The position numbers and the translations under genes were made by a program. Below, one piece after another: positions 10,009 to 17,504 of a stretch of 64,000 nucleotides of DNA (its first letter is position 1; the number at the start of each line of letters is the position of its first letter). The stretch is from NCBI RefSeq assembly GCF_018613805.1, contig NZ_JAGGPL010000003.1, positions 1-64,000 of the forward strand, written 5' to 3'. Origin of the DNA: Arthrobacter sp. ISL-48 (GTDB taxonomy: Bacteria > Actinomycetota > Actinomycetes > Actinomycetales > Micrococcaceae). The notes under the pieces are model-generated. The model worked only from the letters and a program-made list of their open reading frames with translations, did no database searches and was not told the origin of the DNA.

Positions 10009-10021
10009 AACTGCCAAAAGT

Positions 10022-10070
10022 ACGACGACGGCCGGTTACCTTCCCAGCGAAGGTGGCCGGCCGTCGTCGT
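10022..10070 (+). terminator. hairpin after the suf operon
   Basis: ACGACGACGGCCGG (10022-10035) pairs perfectly with CCGGCCGTCGTCGT (10057-10070) across a 21-nt loop, directly after the sufT stop. The U-tract is weak (TTCCCC). It lies between convergent transcripts and could stop either one. Confidence 0.7.
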
Positions 10071-10133
10071 TCCCCACCGGACCCTAGGTGCCACTATGTG
10101 ACCTTGGAAAGGCACCTACCGAGCAATCGATGG

Positions 10134-11015
10134 CTAGGGAGTGGCCACCGCGAAGGTGTCGCACTGGTTGATGTCGCCGGTCTTGTAGCCCTGGGAGAAC
10201 CATTTCTGCCGTTGGGCGCTGGAGCCGTGCGTCCACGCTTCCGGCGAAACCCGGCCGGTTGCTGCCTTCTGGATCCTGTCATCGCCCACCGCGGACGCCG
10301 CCGAAAGGGCATCGTTGAGATCCTGTTGCGTCAGGGGTTCCAGGAACGGCTGGCCGGTGCTGGGGTCCGCTGTCGTGCTGGCATACCGGACCCACAGGCC
10401 GGCATAGCAGTCGGCCTGCAGCTCAGTCCGCACGGCACCTGACTCAGGGCCCTGCGGATCCTGTTGGGCGCGGTCAATGGTGCCAAGCACGTTCTGGACA
10501 TGATGGCCGAATTCGTGGGCCACGACGTATTCCTGCGCCAGTGGTCCGCCGGAGGAGCCGAAGCGGTCCACGAGCTCCTGGAAGAAGCCCGGGTCGAAGT
10601 AGGCGGTGGTGTCCGCCGGGCAGTAGAACGGGCCCACCTCGCTGGTGGCGGCACCGCAGCCCGTGCCGGTCCCGCCGCTGAAGATCACCGTTTCCGGCTG
10701 CGGGTACTGGACGTTGTAGTCCCGGAGGTAGGCGGGCCAGAAGGCGTTGAGGCTGTTCACCGTGCCCGTGATCCGGCAGTCCAGGCGCGCGTCGGCGTCG
10801 GCTCCGGTAGCACAAGCGGGGGCGGTGCCCTGGCTTTGGGGTTCCTGTCCCGCGCCGGCCAGGCCTTCCAGTAACTGGGGGTTAAAGCCCAGAAGGGCGG
10901 CAATGAGCAGGATGAGCCCGCCGCCGATGCCGCCGCCGACTTTTGCACCGCGGCCCATACCGCGCCGGTCCTGTACCTGGGAGGGGTCCAGCTGGACGTT
11001 GTCATTGAAGCTCAT
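10134..11015 (-). CDS. neutral zinc metallopeptidase (YpfJ/KPN_02809 family)
   Basis: The 293-residue protein has a cytoplasmic N-terminus starting MSFNDNVQLDPSQVQDRRG, one membrane helix (about 28-44, GGGIGGGLILLIAALLGF) and an extracellular protease domain. The zinc site HEFGHHVQN begins near residue 167. Four cysteines in the outer domain (CATG, LDCRI, GCGAA, YCPADT) may form disulfides. The natural target is unknown. The start chosen is ATG at 11015: a TATTGT hexamer lies 6 nt upstream, and the divergent gene begins 61 bp away. Confidence 0.88.
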   Translation of the reverse strand: MSFNDNVQLDPSQVQDRRGMGRGAKVGGGIGGGLILLIAALLGFNPQLLEGLAGAGQEPQSQGTAPACATGADADARLDCRITGTVNSLNAFWPAYLRDYNVQYPQPETVIFSGGTGTGCGAATSEVGPFYCPADTTAYFDPGFFQELVDRFGSSGGPLAQEYVVAHEFGHHVQNVLGTIDRAQQDPQGPESGAVRTELQADCYAGLWVRYASTTADPSTGQPFLEPLTQQDLNDALSAASAVGDDRIQKAATGRVSPEAWTHGSSAQRQKWFSQGYKTGDINQCDTFAVATP

Positions 11016-11021
11016 AGAGCC

Positions 11022-11027
11022 ACAATA
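11022..11027 (-). promoter_or_regulatory. putative -10 element, leaderless metallopeptidase
   Basis: TATTGT on the minus strand ends 6 nt before the ATG at 11015, with no Shine-Dalgarno between. Confidence 0.45.
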
Positions 11028-11063
11028 GCGTTCGCCGACAGGGCCGAAGCGGCGTCGGGCCGG

Positions 11064-11069
11064 TAAAGT
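11064..11069 (+). promoter_or_regulatory. putative -10 element, leaderless acyl-CoA synthetase operon
   Basis: TAAAGT ends 7 nt before the ATG at 11077. Together with the divergent TATTGT element it forms a compact bidirectional promoter in the 61-bp gap. Confidence 0.45.
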
Positions 11070-11076
11070 TGGTTCG

Positions 11077-12483
11077 ATGCCTTTTCTCAACAAGATCCAC
11101 CGCTGGGCCGAAGAACGGCCGCAGGACACCGCCGTCGTTGTCGCCGGCAGGCGCCTGGGTTGGGCCGAACTCCGCGACGCTGCCGCGGCGGCCGTGGCCT
11201 GCTCGGACGGCGTCACGGTCCTGGCGGAAGCCAACTCCGTAGACTTCGCCGTCAGGTTCGCCGCAGCGGTAGCGGGCTGCCGGCAGTGTGCCGTCCTGGA
11301 CCCGGCCTGGCCTGCCCAGCTGCACGGCGAAATCCTCCAGCGGCTGCACGAACACGTGCGGCCGGCCGCCGTATCCAGTCAGGATGCACTGGCGGACGGG
11401 CCGGCCGAATCAACCTTCCTGATCGGACTGACCTCCGGCACCACGTCGGTGCCCAAGGCGTTCAGCCGGTCACGGCGGTCCTGGCAGGAATCCTTTGACG
11501 CCTCGATTGAATTCTTCGGGCTCCGGCAGGAAGACGTAACCCTTGCGCCCGGGCCCCTCGCTGCCAGCCTTAACCTCTACGCCCTGGCGGAATGCCTGTA
11601 CGCCGGTTCGGAGTTCCAGACACTGGAGAGTTTCGACGTCGGTGATGTCCACGCAGCCATCACGCACGACCGCGTAACCCGGCTGGTGCTGGTCCCCACC
11701 ATGCTGCGGCTGCTCAGCGAGCGGGGGCTGACAGGCTGCGTCGACGCGTCCGGCGTGCGGACCATCATCTGCGCCGGATCCAAACTGGATGCGCGCACCC
11801 TCGAGGCGGCACGGCGCTGGGCGCCGAATGCCACGATCTTCGAATACTACGGCGCCTCAGAGCTCAGCTTTGTCTCCGGCATGGGGCTCCCTGCAGGGGG
11901 GCTGTTGGACGCTGGCGGAACGGGGATCGGCCGCCCGTTCCCCGGGGTGGAGGTCCGTATCCTGGACGACGCCGGGGCTGTCCTTCCCGACGGCGAACCG
12001 GGCAATATCTGCGTCCGCAGCGGAATGGTGAGCAACGGCTATCTTTGGGGCGATGACGGCGAAGCCCTCCGCTCCTTCGGCGGCTGGTTCACCGTGGGTG
12101 ACCAGGGCTATCTGGCTGAGGGCGAGCTGCACATCCTGGGCCGGCGCGCCGATATGATCCTGACGTCGGGAAAGAACGTCTATCCGCACGAGGTGGAGTT
12201 GGCCCTTGGTTCCGTGCCCGGGGTTGCCGCCGCCGTCGCTGCCGGGATGCCCGACGACATCAGGGGCCAGCGGGTGGTCGCGGGCGTTGTGGCCTCGCAC
12301 GGCGGGATCACAGCCACGCAGCTCAAAGCCGGGCTCGAAAACATTCTGCCTCGTGACAAGCGGCCCCTGCAGTACTTCGCCTTGGCCGAACTGCCCACCA
12401 CCGACCGGGGCAAGGTCAGCCGGAACATCCTCCTGGACTGGATCAATTCCCAGGACAACAGGGTGCGTGCCCTTGGCCAGTAA
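11077..12483 (+). CDS. AMP-dependent acyl-CoA synthetase/ligase
   Basis: An ANL-superfamily enzyme of 468 residues that activates a carboxylic acid as acyl-AMP and then acyl-CoA. The P-loop-like motif is LIGLTSGTTSVPKAFSRS (about residue 113), followed by EYYGASELSF, the hinge region YLAEGELHILGRRADMI and the C-terminal lysine loop PTTDRGKVSRN. It is short for the family, with a reduced N-terminal domain, like VraA/MenE-type ligases. The thiolase gene begins before this one ends, so the two probably act in sequence on the same acyl group. The substrate cannot be told from sequence. Confidence 0.87.
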   Translation: MPFLNKIHRWAEERPQDTAVVVAGRRLGWAELRDAAAAAVACSDGVTVLAEANSVDFAVRFAAAVAGCRQCAVLDPAWPAQLHGEILQRLHEHVRPAAVSSQDALADGPAESTFLIGLTSGTTSVPKAFSRSRRSWQESFDASIEFFGLRQEDVTLAPGPLAASLNLYALAECLYAGSEFQTLESFDVGDVHAAITHDRVTRLVLVPTMLRLLSERGLTGCVDASGVRTIICAGSKLDARTLEAARRWAPNATIFEYYGASELSFVSGMGLPAGGLLDAGGTGIGRPFPGVEVRILDDAGAVLPDGEPGNICVRSGMVSNGYLWGDDGEALRSFGGWFTVGDQGYLAEGELHILGRRADMILTSGKNVYPHEVELALGSVPGVAAAVAAGMPDDIRGQRVVAGVVASHGGITATQLKAGLENILPRDKRPLQYFALAELPTTDRGKVSRNILLDWINSQDNRVRALGQ

Positions 12484-13690
12484 CCTCCTATCCAGTAACC
12501 TCCCGTTTGAGGCTCTCCCGGCAGACAGGCAGCCAGTGATCATCGGGGCGAGGCGAACCCCGGTCTGCCGCGCCAACGGTGCCCTGAAGGAGCTGCGCGC
12601 GCACCAGCTGCTGGCGCCTGTCCTGGCGCAGCTCCTTTCGGACAACCAGGTCCCCCCGGAAACGGTCACGGACGTCATGATCGGCAATGCCGTCGGTGGC
12701 GGTGGCAACGTTGCCCGGCTCGCGCTGCTGGAGGCCGGACTTCCCGTGAGCGTGCCCGGAGTTACCGTGGACCGGCAATGCGGTTCGGGCCTCGACGCTA
12801 TTGTCCTGGCGTCCAGGCTGGTTGCCGCCGGCGGCGGCCCGGTATATCTCGCCGGGGGAGTGGAGAGCATCAGCACGGCGCCCCTACGGGCACACAGGAA
12901 CGACGACGGCGATCACGAGTTTTTCGACCGGGCCCAGTTCGTGCCGCACAACTTTGGCGACCCGGACATGGGCGTCGCAGCGGAAAACGTGGCAACCCGG
13001 TTCGCCATCACCCGGGAGAGGCAGGATGCCTTTGCGCTCCGCAGCCATCAGCGCGCCGCCGCGGCAACCCGGTCAGGTTCCTTCGCCGAAGAGATCACCG
13101 CGCTGGAGACCTCCTCGGGGACCATCCGGACGGACGACGGGCCGCGCCCGCGCCTGACCGCGGGCGTGCTCAAGCGGTTCCCCGCCGCCTTTGTTGAGTC
13201 CGGGACCGTCACTGCCGGGAACTCCTGCTTCGACGCCGACGCCGCCTCCGCCGTCGTGATCACCTCCCTGCAGCGCGCCCGTGAACTCGGAGCTGTGGAC
13301 GGGCTGCTGGTCCTTGCCACCGACGCTGCGGGAGTGGAGCCCCGGCTGTTGGGCATCGGTGCTGCGGCAGCAGCCGAAAGGCTTTTGGCAGCCAGGGGGC
13401 TCGTCGCAACCGATGTGGGCCTGGTGGAATTCAATGAGGCCTTCGCTTCACAGGCCCTCGCCTGCCTCGATCATCTGGGCATTGACCCGCTCCGGGTGAA
13501 CGCCGACGGCGGTGCGCTGGCTTTGGGCCACGCGTACGGAGCGTCGGGGGCTGTGCTGGTGACACGCCTGTTCGCACAGGCCCGTCGGTCCGGTGAGCAG
13601 GGCCGGCTCGCGCTGGCGATGATCAGTATTGCCGGCGGTATGGGAACTGCGGCGCTGCTTCGGTACGAGAGATTGGCAGCGGCCTACTGA
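12467..13690 (+). CDS. thiolase-family protein (acetyl-CoA acetyltransferase-like)
   Basis: The protein is about 407 residues with a two-domain thiolase fold. The nucleophilic cysteine is in VDRQCGSGLDAI (about residue 105), NEAFASQAL is intact and the histidine motif reads LALGHAYGASGAV in place of GHPxGxSG. The C-terminal CxGGG motif is altered to MISIAGGMGTA, so the second catalytic cysteine is a serine. The GTG at 12467 overlaps the ligase gene by 17 nt, giving translational coupling. A ligase-thiolase pair resembles vraA-vraB of staphylococci. It may be a degradative or condensing thiolase, or a diverged one with altered chemistry. Confidence 0.85.
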   Translation: MPLASNLLSSNLPFEALPADRQPVIIGARRTPVCRANGALKELRAHQLLAPVLAQLLSDNQVPPETVTDVMIGNAVGGGGNVARLALLEAGLPVSVPGVTVDRQCGSGLDAIVLASRLVAAGGGPVYLAGGVESISTAPLRAHRNDDGDHEFFDRAQFVPHNFGDPDMGVAAENVATRFAITRERQDAFALRSHQRAAAATRSGSFAEEITALETSSGTIRTDDGPRPRLTAGVLKRFPAAFVESGTVTAGNSCFDADAASAVVITSLQRARELGAVDGLLVLATDAAGVEPRLLGIGAAAAAERLLAARGLVATDVGLVEFNEAFASQALACLDHLGIDPLRVNADGGALALGHAYGASGAVLVTRLFAQARRSGEQGRLALAMISIAGGMGTAALLRYERLAAAY

Positions 13691-13817
13691 CGAGATGCAG
13701 CCGAAGCGTGCCCTCGAGGCGGAATTCTCCTATCTTTGGAACCGCGTTGAGTAACCATTGGCGGATAGCCGGAAACTATGTGGATATCCTGCAGCTCCGG
13801 CCTTTGAGGGGGACATC

Positions 13818-14324
13818 GTGCTTTCCGAGCGTGAGCTGGCGTTTATCGCCATTCACAAAGACAGTTATCCGTTAGTTTTCAGATTTGTCCGGCGGCGCGT
13901 CGAATCCGTCGAAATAGCCGAGGAAATCGCTGCCGACGTTTTCCGTGTCGTGTGGCAGAAATCGCCGGAAAAGCGCCCGGAACCCGCGTGGCTGCTCACC
14001 GTGGCCCGGAATCTCATTGGGAATGCCTACAGGAGCCGCGAGAGGCAGCAAGCCCTCCACGAAAAGTTGCGGGCCGCCGTCGCGCTCCGCTTTGGCGAGG
14101 GTTCCGAGAACGTGGCTGTCCAGGACGCCATGGACCGGTTGCGTGGCCAGGAAAGGGAGATCCTCCAATTGGCCTACTGGGACGGCTTGGGATGCTCCGA
14201 AATTGCGCGGGTGCTGCAGTGCAGTGAGTCCGCGGCCAAGGTCCGCCTGCACCGGGCCAGGGCCGCGTTCCGGAAGCAAATGCCGGCTAACGCAGAATCG
14301 ACCGCACAGAAGATGGGTGCCTGA
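13818..14324 (+). CDS. ECF-type RNA polymerase sigma factor
   Basis: The 168-residue protein has sigma region 2 (about 10-75: FIAIHKDSYPLVFRFVRRRV, then VWQKSPEKRPEPAWLLTVARN) and region 4 (about 105-155: LRGQEREILQLAYWDGLGCS, then EIARVLQCSESAAKVRLHRAR). There is no long C-terminal extension. I chose GTG at 13818 because GAGGGGG lies 5 nt upstream; the frame stays open back to 13758 without a better start. The next gene starts 1 nt after the stop and encodes a membrane protein, so the pair looks like a sigma factor with a membrane-bound partner. Target promoters are unknown. Confidence 0.88.
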   Translation: MLSERELAFIAIHKDSYPLVFRFVRRRVESVEIAEEIAADVFRVVWQKSPEKRPEPAWLLTVARNLIGNAYRSRERQQALHEKLRAAVALRFGEGSENVAVQDAMDRLRGQEREILQLAYWDGLGCSEIARVLQCSESAAKVRLHRARAAFRKQMPANAESTAQKMGA

Positions 14325-14325
14325 A

Positions 14326-15216
14326 ATGGATCCGATCAAGAACCAGATTTCCGGAATCGACCCGTTGAAGGTCGAGCCGCCTCTGATGCACGACGGTGAG
14401 AAAGCCCTGCACCGGATGCTGGCCGGGCCCATGGTCTTCAGTGATGGTCCGACGGCGGATGTCCCGTCGCTCGATGACCGCAGACACAGACGATTCCGTG
14501 TTGCGGGGGCGCTGGCGTTGGGAGCGGCGGCTGTCACTGGTGGCATCCTGATAGCTTCCAACTTCAGTGGAGTGCCTTCCACCCCGGCACCGGCCGCCAC
14601 CGTCACTTCGACGCCATCCGCACCTTCGGCGACACCGCCAACAACTGTCGTGCAGCAAACCTTCGTCTTTCCCGACGGACACATCTCCTTCAAGTATCCG
14701 GAAGGCTGGAGCGTCAGGACCGAACAAGGCCCCTATGTGAGCGGGCAGGACAAGGCTGGGGCAGTCTTGGCCGTCGTAAGCGACAGCTCTGGCGCCGACG
14801 TGGCCAGGATCGGCAGCGGGATGTACGGCGATGGTGCGGGTGGCACGGTCAAGCGGACGGTTTTGGACCACGCCCCGGTACCGGGCATCACCGATACGTC
14901 AGGGACTCCAGTGGAGTTCGGATTCGCGTCAGACCAGGTCCTTCCTGTGCCGTACGAAGGAATGCCGGCTCCGACCGGGACTGACGACGGGCCCCTTTAC
15001 TACTTCATGGATGTCCGCCGGGCCTCTGGATTCCAGTCGGGGCAGACCAATTCAGGATCCAACCAGGTTCCCCTGCCCAACGGGGCCATGTCGGCCTACG
15101 TGGTGTTCGACGGTGAGAAGCAGCCCATGACGACACCCGAGGCGGCCCGGGAGTGGATGGCGACCGAAGAGTACGCCCGGCTAAAGGCCCTGCTCCTGAG
15201 CCTGAGCTACCAGTAG
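14326..15216 (+). CDS. single-pass membrane protein, possible anti-sigma factor or sensor
   Basis: I do not recognise a named family. The 296 residues comprise a cytoplasmic N-terminus of about 56, one membrane helix (about 58-79, RVAGALALGAAAVTGGILIA), a Pro/Thr/Ala/Ser-rich linker (about 84-108) and an extracellular domain of about 185 residues starting QQTFVFPDGHISFKYPEGW. The N-terminal part lacks the HxxxCxxC zinc motif of ZAS anti-sigma factors. The layout (sigma factor, then a one-helix protein 1 nt downstream) fits a regulator of the upstream sigma factor. Similar proteins often follow ECF sigma genes in actinobacteria, but the function is inferred. Confidence 0.8.
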   Translation: MDPIKNQISGIDPLKVEPPLMHDGEKALHRMLAGPMVFSDGPTADVPSLDDRRHRRFRVAGALALGAAAVTGGILIASNFSGVPSTPAPAATVTSTPSAPSATPPTTVVQQTFVFPDGHISFKYPEGWSVRTEQGPYVSGQDKAGAVLAVVSDSSGADVARIGSGMYGDGAGGTVKRTVLDHAPVPGITDTSGTPVEFGFASDQVLPVPYEGMPAPTGTDDGPLYYFMDVRRASGFQSGQTNSGSNQVPLPNGAMSAYVVFDGEKQPMTTPEAAREWMATEEYARLKALLLSLSYQ

Positions 15217-15235
15217 CCCGAACCGGGCTGCCACG

Positions 15236-15859
15236 TCAGTCCTCGGCCTCGCCGAGACCGCGCGCGGCCAGGGCCTCGCCGGTCTGGCGGGCGAACGCCA
15301 CGGTGGTGATGAAAACGGGCAGGACCAGGGCCCGCGGATGGCGTTCCAGCCCGCGGGCCCGGGCGGAATCCCGGACGTCCGCGAAGGTCCCGGCGATATA
15401 GGGGATGCTCCGCAGCATGATGGCGATGGTCAGGGCGAAGCGCTCCGGATCAGCACCGAAGCGGCGCAAGGGAGCCGCGAGCGAAGCCACCCCGTCCAGC
15501 AGCCGCTGCATAGGTGTGGTGGCTGTTAGCAGCGACGCCGCCACCACACAGACCAGGATGTTCAGGACAATCCGGGCCGCCGTGGGCGCACCCAACTGCC
15601 ACCACTGGAACAATCCGATGACCAGCAGCACCAGGGCAAGTGGACGGACGGCGCCGAGGAGCCTGAGCGGCCCGGCGCCCGTCAGGAGAAAGACGCCGCA
15701 CAGAACGGCCAGGACCATCGCGGACACCAGCCAGTCCACCACCAGGAACGACGCCAGGCCGGAGCCCAGCACCAGCAGGAACTTCAGCCACAACGGCGCG
15801 CGGTGGACCAAAGAGGTGCCCGGGACGTAGTTGGCCAGCAGGAAACCGTGTCCCCTCAC
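15236..15859 (-). CDS. bioN: ECF transporter transmembrane subunit (BioN/EcfT)
   Basis: EcfT subunits couple the ATPase to the substrate-binding S protein in energy-coupling-factor importers. The protein has about five hydrophobic segments and ends with an EcfT-type coupling region: the paired Ala-Arg-Gly motifs are DSARARGLER and LAARGLGEAED. I chose GTG at 15859, whose GTGA overlaps the TGA stop of bioM. It is the last gene of bioY-bioM-bioN. Confidence 0.9.
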   Translation of the reverse strand: MRGHGFLLANYVPGTSLVHRAPLWLKFLLVLGSGLASFLVVDWLVSAMVLAVLCGVFLLTGAGPLRLLGAVRPLALVLLVIGLFQWWQLGAPTAARIVLNILVCVVAASLLTATTPMQRLLDGVASLAAPLRRFGADPERFALTIAIMLRSIPYIAGTFADVRDSARARGLERHPRALVLPVFITTVAFARQTGEALAARGLGEAED

Positions 15860-16572
15860 GGCGCTGCCACGTCCGTGGCACACAGGGAGCGGTAGTGCTC
15901 GACGGCGGCGGCAGCGTCGCCGTCGAACGCTATCCGCCCGGCCTCCACTACAAGCACGCGGTCCATTTCGAGGGCAAGGTCGAGATCGTGGGTGGACATC
16001 ACAATCTGCTGATCCAGGCCTGACAGCGTGCGGCGCAGCAGTTCCCGGTTCCGCAGATCCAGCAGCGTTGAGGGTTCATCCAGCACCAGCACGGTGGGAT
16101 TGACGGCCAGCACAGCCGCAAGCGCCATTAACTGGCGCTCCCCACCGGAAAGCTCATAGATGCTCTGATCGGCCAAGGGGAGCAGACTGAAGCGGTCCAG
16201 CGCTGCCTCCGCGAGCCGGCGCCGCTCGTCTCCCTTCCGCACCGAGCGCCGCAGAGACAGTTCAACGTCCTCCCGGCCGGTGGGCATCACCAGCTGGGAA
16301 AGGGGATCTGTGAAGACGAACCCCACCTGTTGCCGGACGGGCCGCACCTTCCGGACGGTATCCAAACCGTTGACCGTAACAGTCCCCGAAGTGGGCACCA
16401 CGAGCCCGTTCATCAGGCGCAGGAGGGTCGACTTGCCGGAGCCGTTGGCGCCGATCACGCCGATCCGCTGCTCCGCCAGGCTCACCGTAATGTCCTGAAG
16501 CAGCACCTTGGGGTCCGGACGGCCATCCACGGCCACCCGGACACCCACGTTGCTCAGGGAAATGACGCTCAC
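15856..16572 (-). CDS. bioM: energy-coupling factor ABC transporter ATPase (BioM)
   Basis: The 238-residue ATPase has Walker A GANGSGKSTL (about residue 40), a Q-loop in VGFVFTDPLSQL typical of cobalt/biotin ECF ATPases, signature LSGGERQLMAL, Walker B VLVLDEPSTLLD and STHDLDLA. It overlaps bioY by 4 bp at its start and bioN by 4 bp at its end. Together they form a BioMNY biotin importer. The biotin assignment comes from the adjoining bioY. Confidence 0.93.
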   Translation of the reverse strand: MSVISLSNVGVRVAVDGRPDPKVLLQDITVSLAEQRIGVIGANGSGKSTLLRLMNGLVVPTSGTVTVNGLDTVRKVRPVRQQVGFVFTDPLSQLVMPTGREDVELSLRRSVRKGDERRRLAEAALDRFSLLPLADQSIYELSGGERQLMALAAVLAVNPTVLVLDEPSTLLDLRNRELLRRTLSGLDQQIVMSTHDLDLALEMDRVLVVEAGRIAFDGDAAAAVEHYRSLCATDVAAP

Positions 16573-17216
16573 GGCTGGATGGTGCTCTGCTGGGCGAGAG
16601 GCCGGACGCGGCGGACGAGAAGGTCCGGGAATGCCTTGTGCAAGGCCAGTGCCACGGCGACGGCCAGGACGTTCTTGATGAAGTCCCCCGGGTAGAAGGG
16701 GAGGTCAGCGAGGAACGCCTTGGAGAAGCCCAGCTTGGCGTTGATCATCATGCCGAGTACGCCGAGGGCGTGGACAACGACGACGCTCGTGAGCGTGGCC
16801 GCCGCGAAAAGAAAGACGCCGCGGTACTTCAGTGTTCGCCGGATGACGATGGCCGAGAGCCAGCCTACGGCCGCTGCTGCAAGGGGGAAGGCGATAATGT
16901 AACCGGCCGAGGGGCCGGCCAGAATTCCCAGTCCGCTGCGTCCTCCGCTGAAAATGGGGAGTCCCGCCAGCCCCAGCAGTGTGTAGAGTCCCACGGCGGC
17001 GAAAGCCCTGCCGGCGCCCAGCGCCAGGCCGGTGAGCATCACGGCGAGGGTCTGAAGGGTGATGGGGACGCCGAGGGCGCCGACGGGGATGGCGGCCACG
17101 AGTGCCGAGGCGGCAACCATCGCGGCGAAGACGGCAATCAGGCCCAGGTCGGTGGCGTTCCATCGGCGGCGTTCAGCCGGGGCGGTGCCGGTGACGGCAG
17201 TGTCAGTCTGGCTCAT
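16569..17216 (-). CDS. bioY: biotin transporter substrate-binding subunit BioY
   Basis: BioY is the membrane S-component that captures biotin. The 215-residue protein has about six helices and the family regions PITLQTLAVMLTGLALGAGR and YTLLGLAGLPIFSGG, plus GPSAGYIIAFPLAAAAVG. The start is ATG at 17216 (MSQTDTAVTG), with the Shine-Dalgarno-like AGGACCCCC just upstream on the minus strand. It is first in the bioY-bioM-bioN operon. An inverted repeat 35-52 bp upstream may be its operator. Confidence 0.95.
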   Translation of the reverse strand: MSQTDTAVTGTAPAERRRWNATDLGLIAVFAAMVAASALVAAIPVGALGVPITLQTLAVMLTGLALGAGRAFAAVGLYTLLGLAGLPIFSGGRSGLGILAGPSAGYIIAFPLAAAAVGWLSAIVIRRTLKYRGVFLFAAATLTSVVVVHALGVLGMMINAKLGFSKAFLADLPFYPGDFIKNVLAVAVALALHKAFPDLLVRRVRPLAQQSTIQP

Positions 17217-17250
17217 GGGGGTCCTGTCGGGTTTGTACAAGTGAACTGTG

Positions 17251-17268
17251 GGTAATCCTGACGTTACC
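17251..17268 (-). promoter_or_regulatory. inverted repeat upstream of bioY
   Basis: GGTAA (17251-17255) and TTACC (17264-17268) are inverted around 8 bp, 35-52 bp upstream of bioY. It could be an operator for a biotin repressor. It does not match the corynebacterial BioQ site as I recall it, so the regulator is unknown. Confidence 0.35.
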
Positions 17269-17504
17269 GGGCCTGTCTGGCCGCCATTTTGTAGGGGCCC
17301 TACTAAGCGGGAGGTCCGATGGTGACGGCTGGGCACAAAAGTTCCATTTCAAGACGGCGCGAGGGCGGTTATGGCGTGAAGCTGCGGCCGGTAGACTTGT
17401 CTAGGCCGTTCTCCGGTCACTCTGCCCTGCTGCTTCCGGACGCTTCTTCCAGACGTCGTCCGTCGAGCTGCAGCGTTCCCTTGTTGTGAAAGGCCTTACC
17501 TGCT

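Noticed and set aside
17221..17275. BioQ operator upstream of bioY
   Set aside because: TGAAC is present at 17242, but the second half-site does not match the expected spacing and sequence. Only the separate GGTAA/TTACC repeat is reported.
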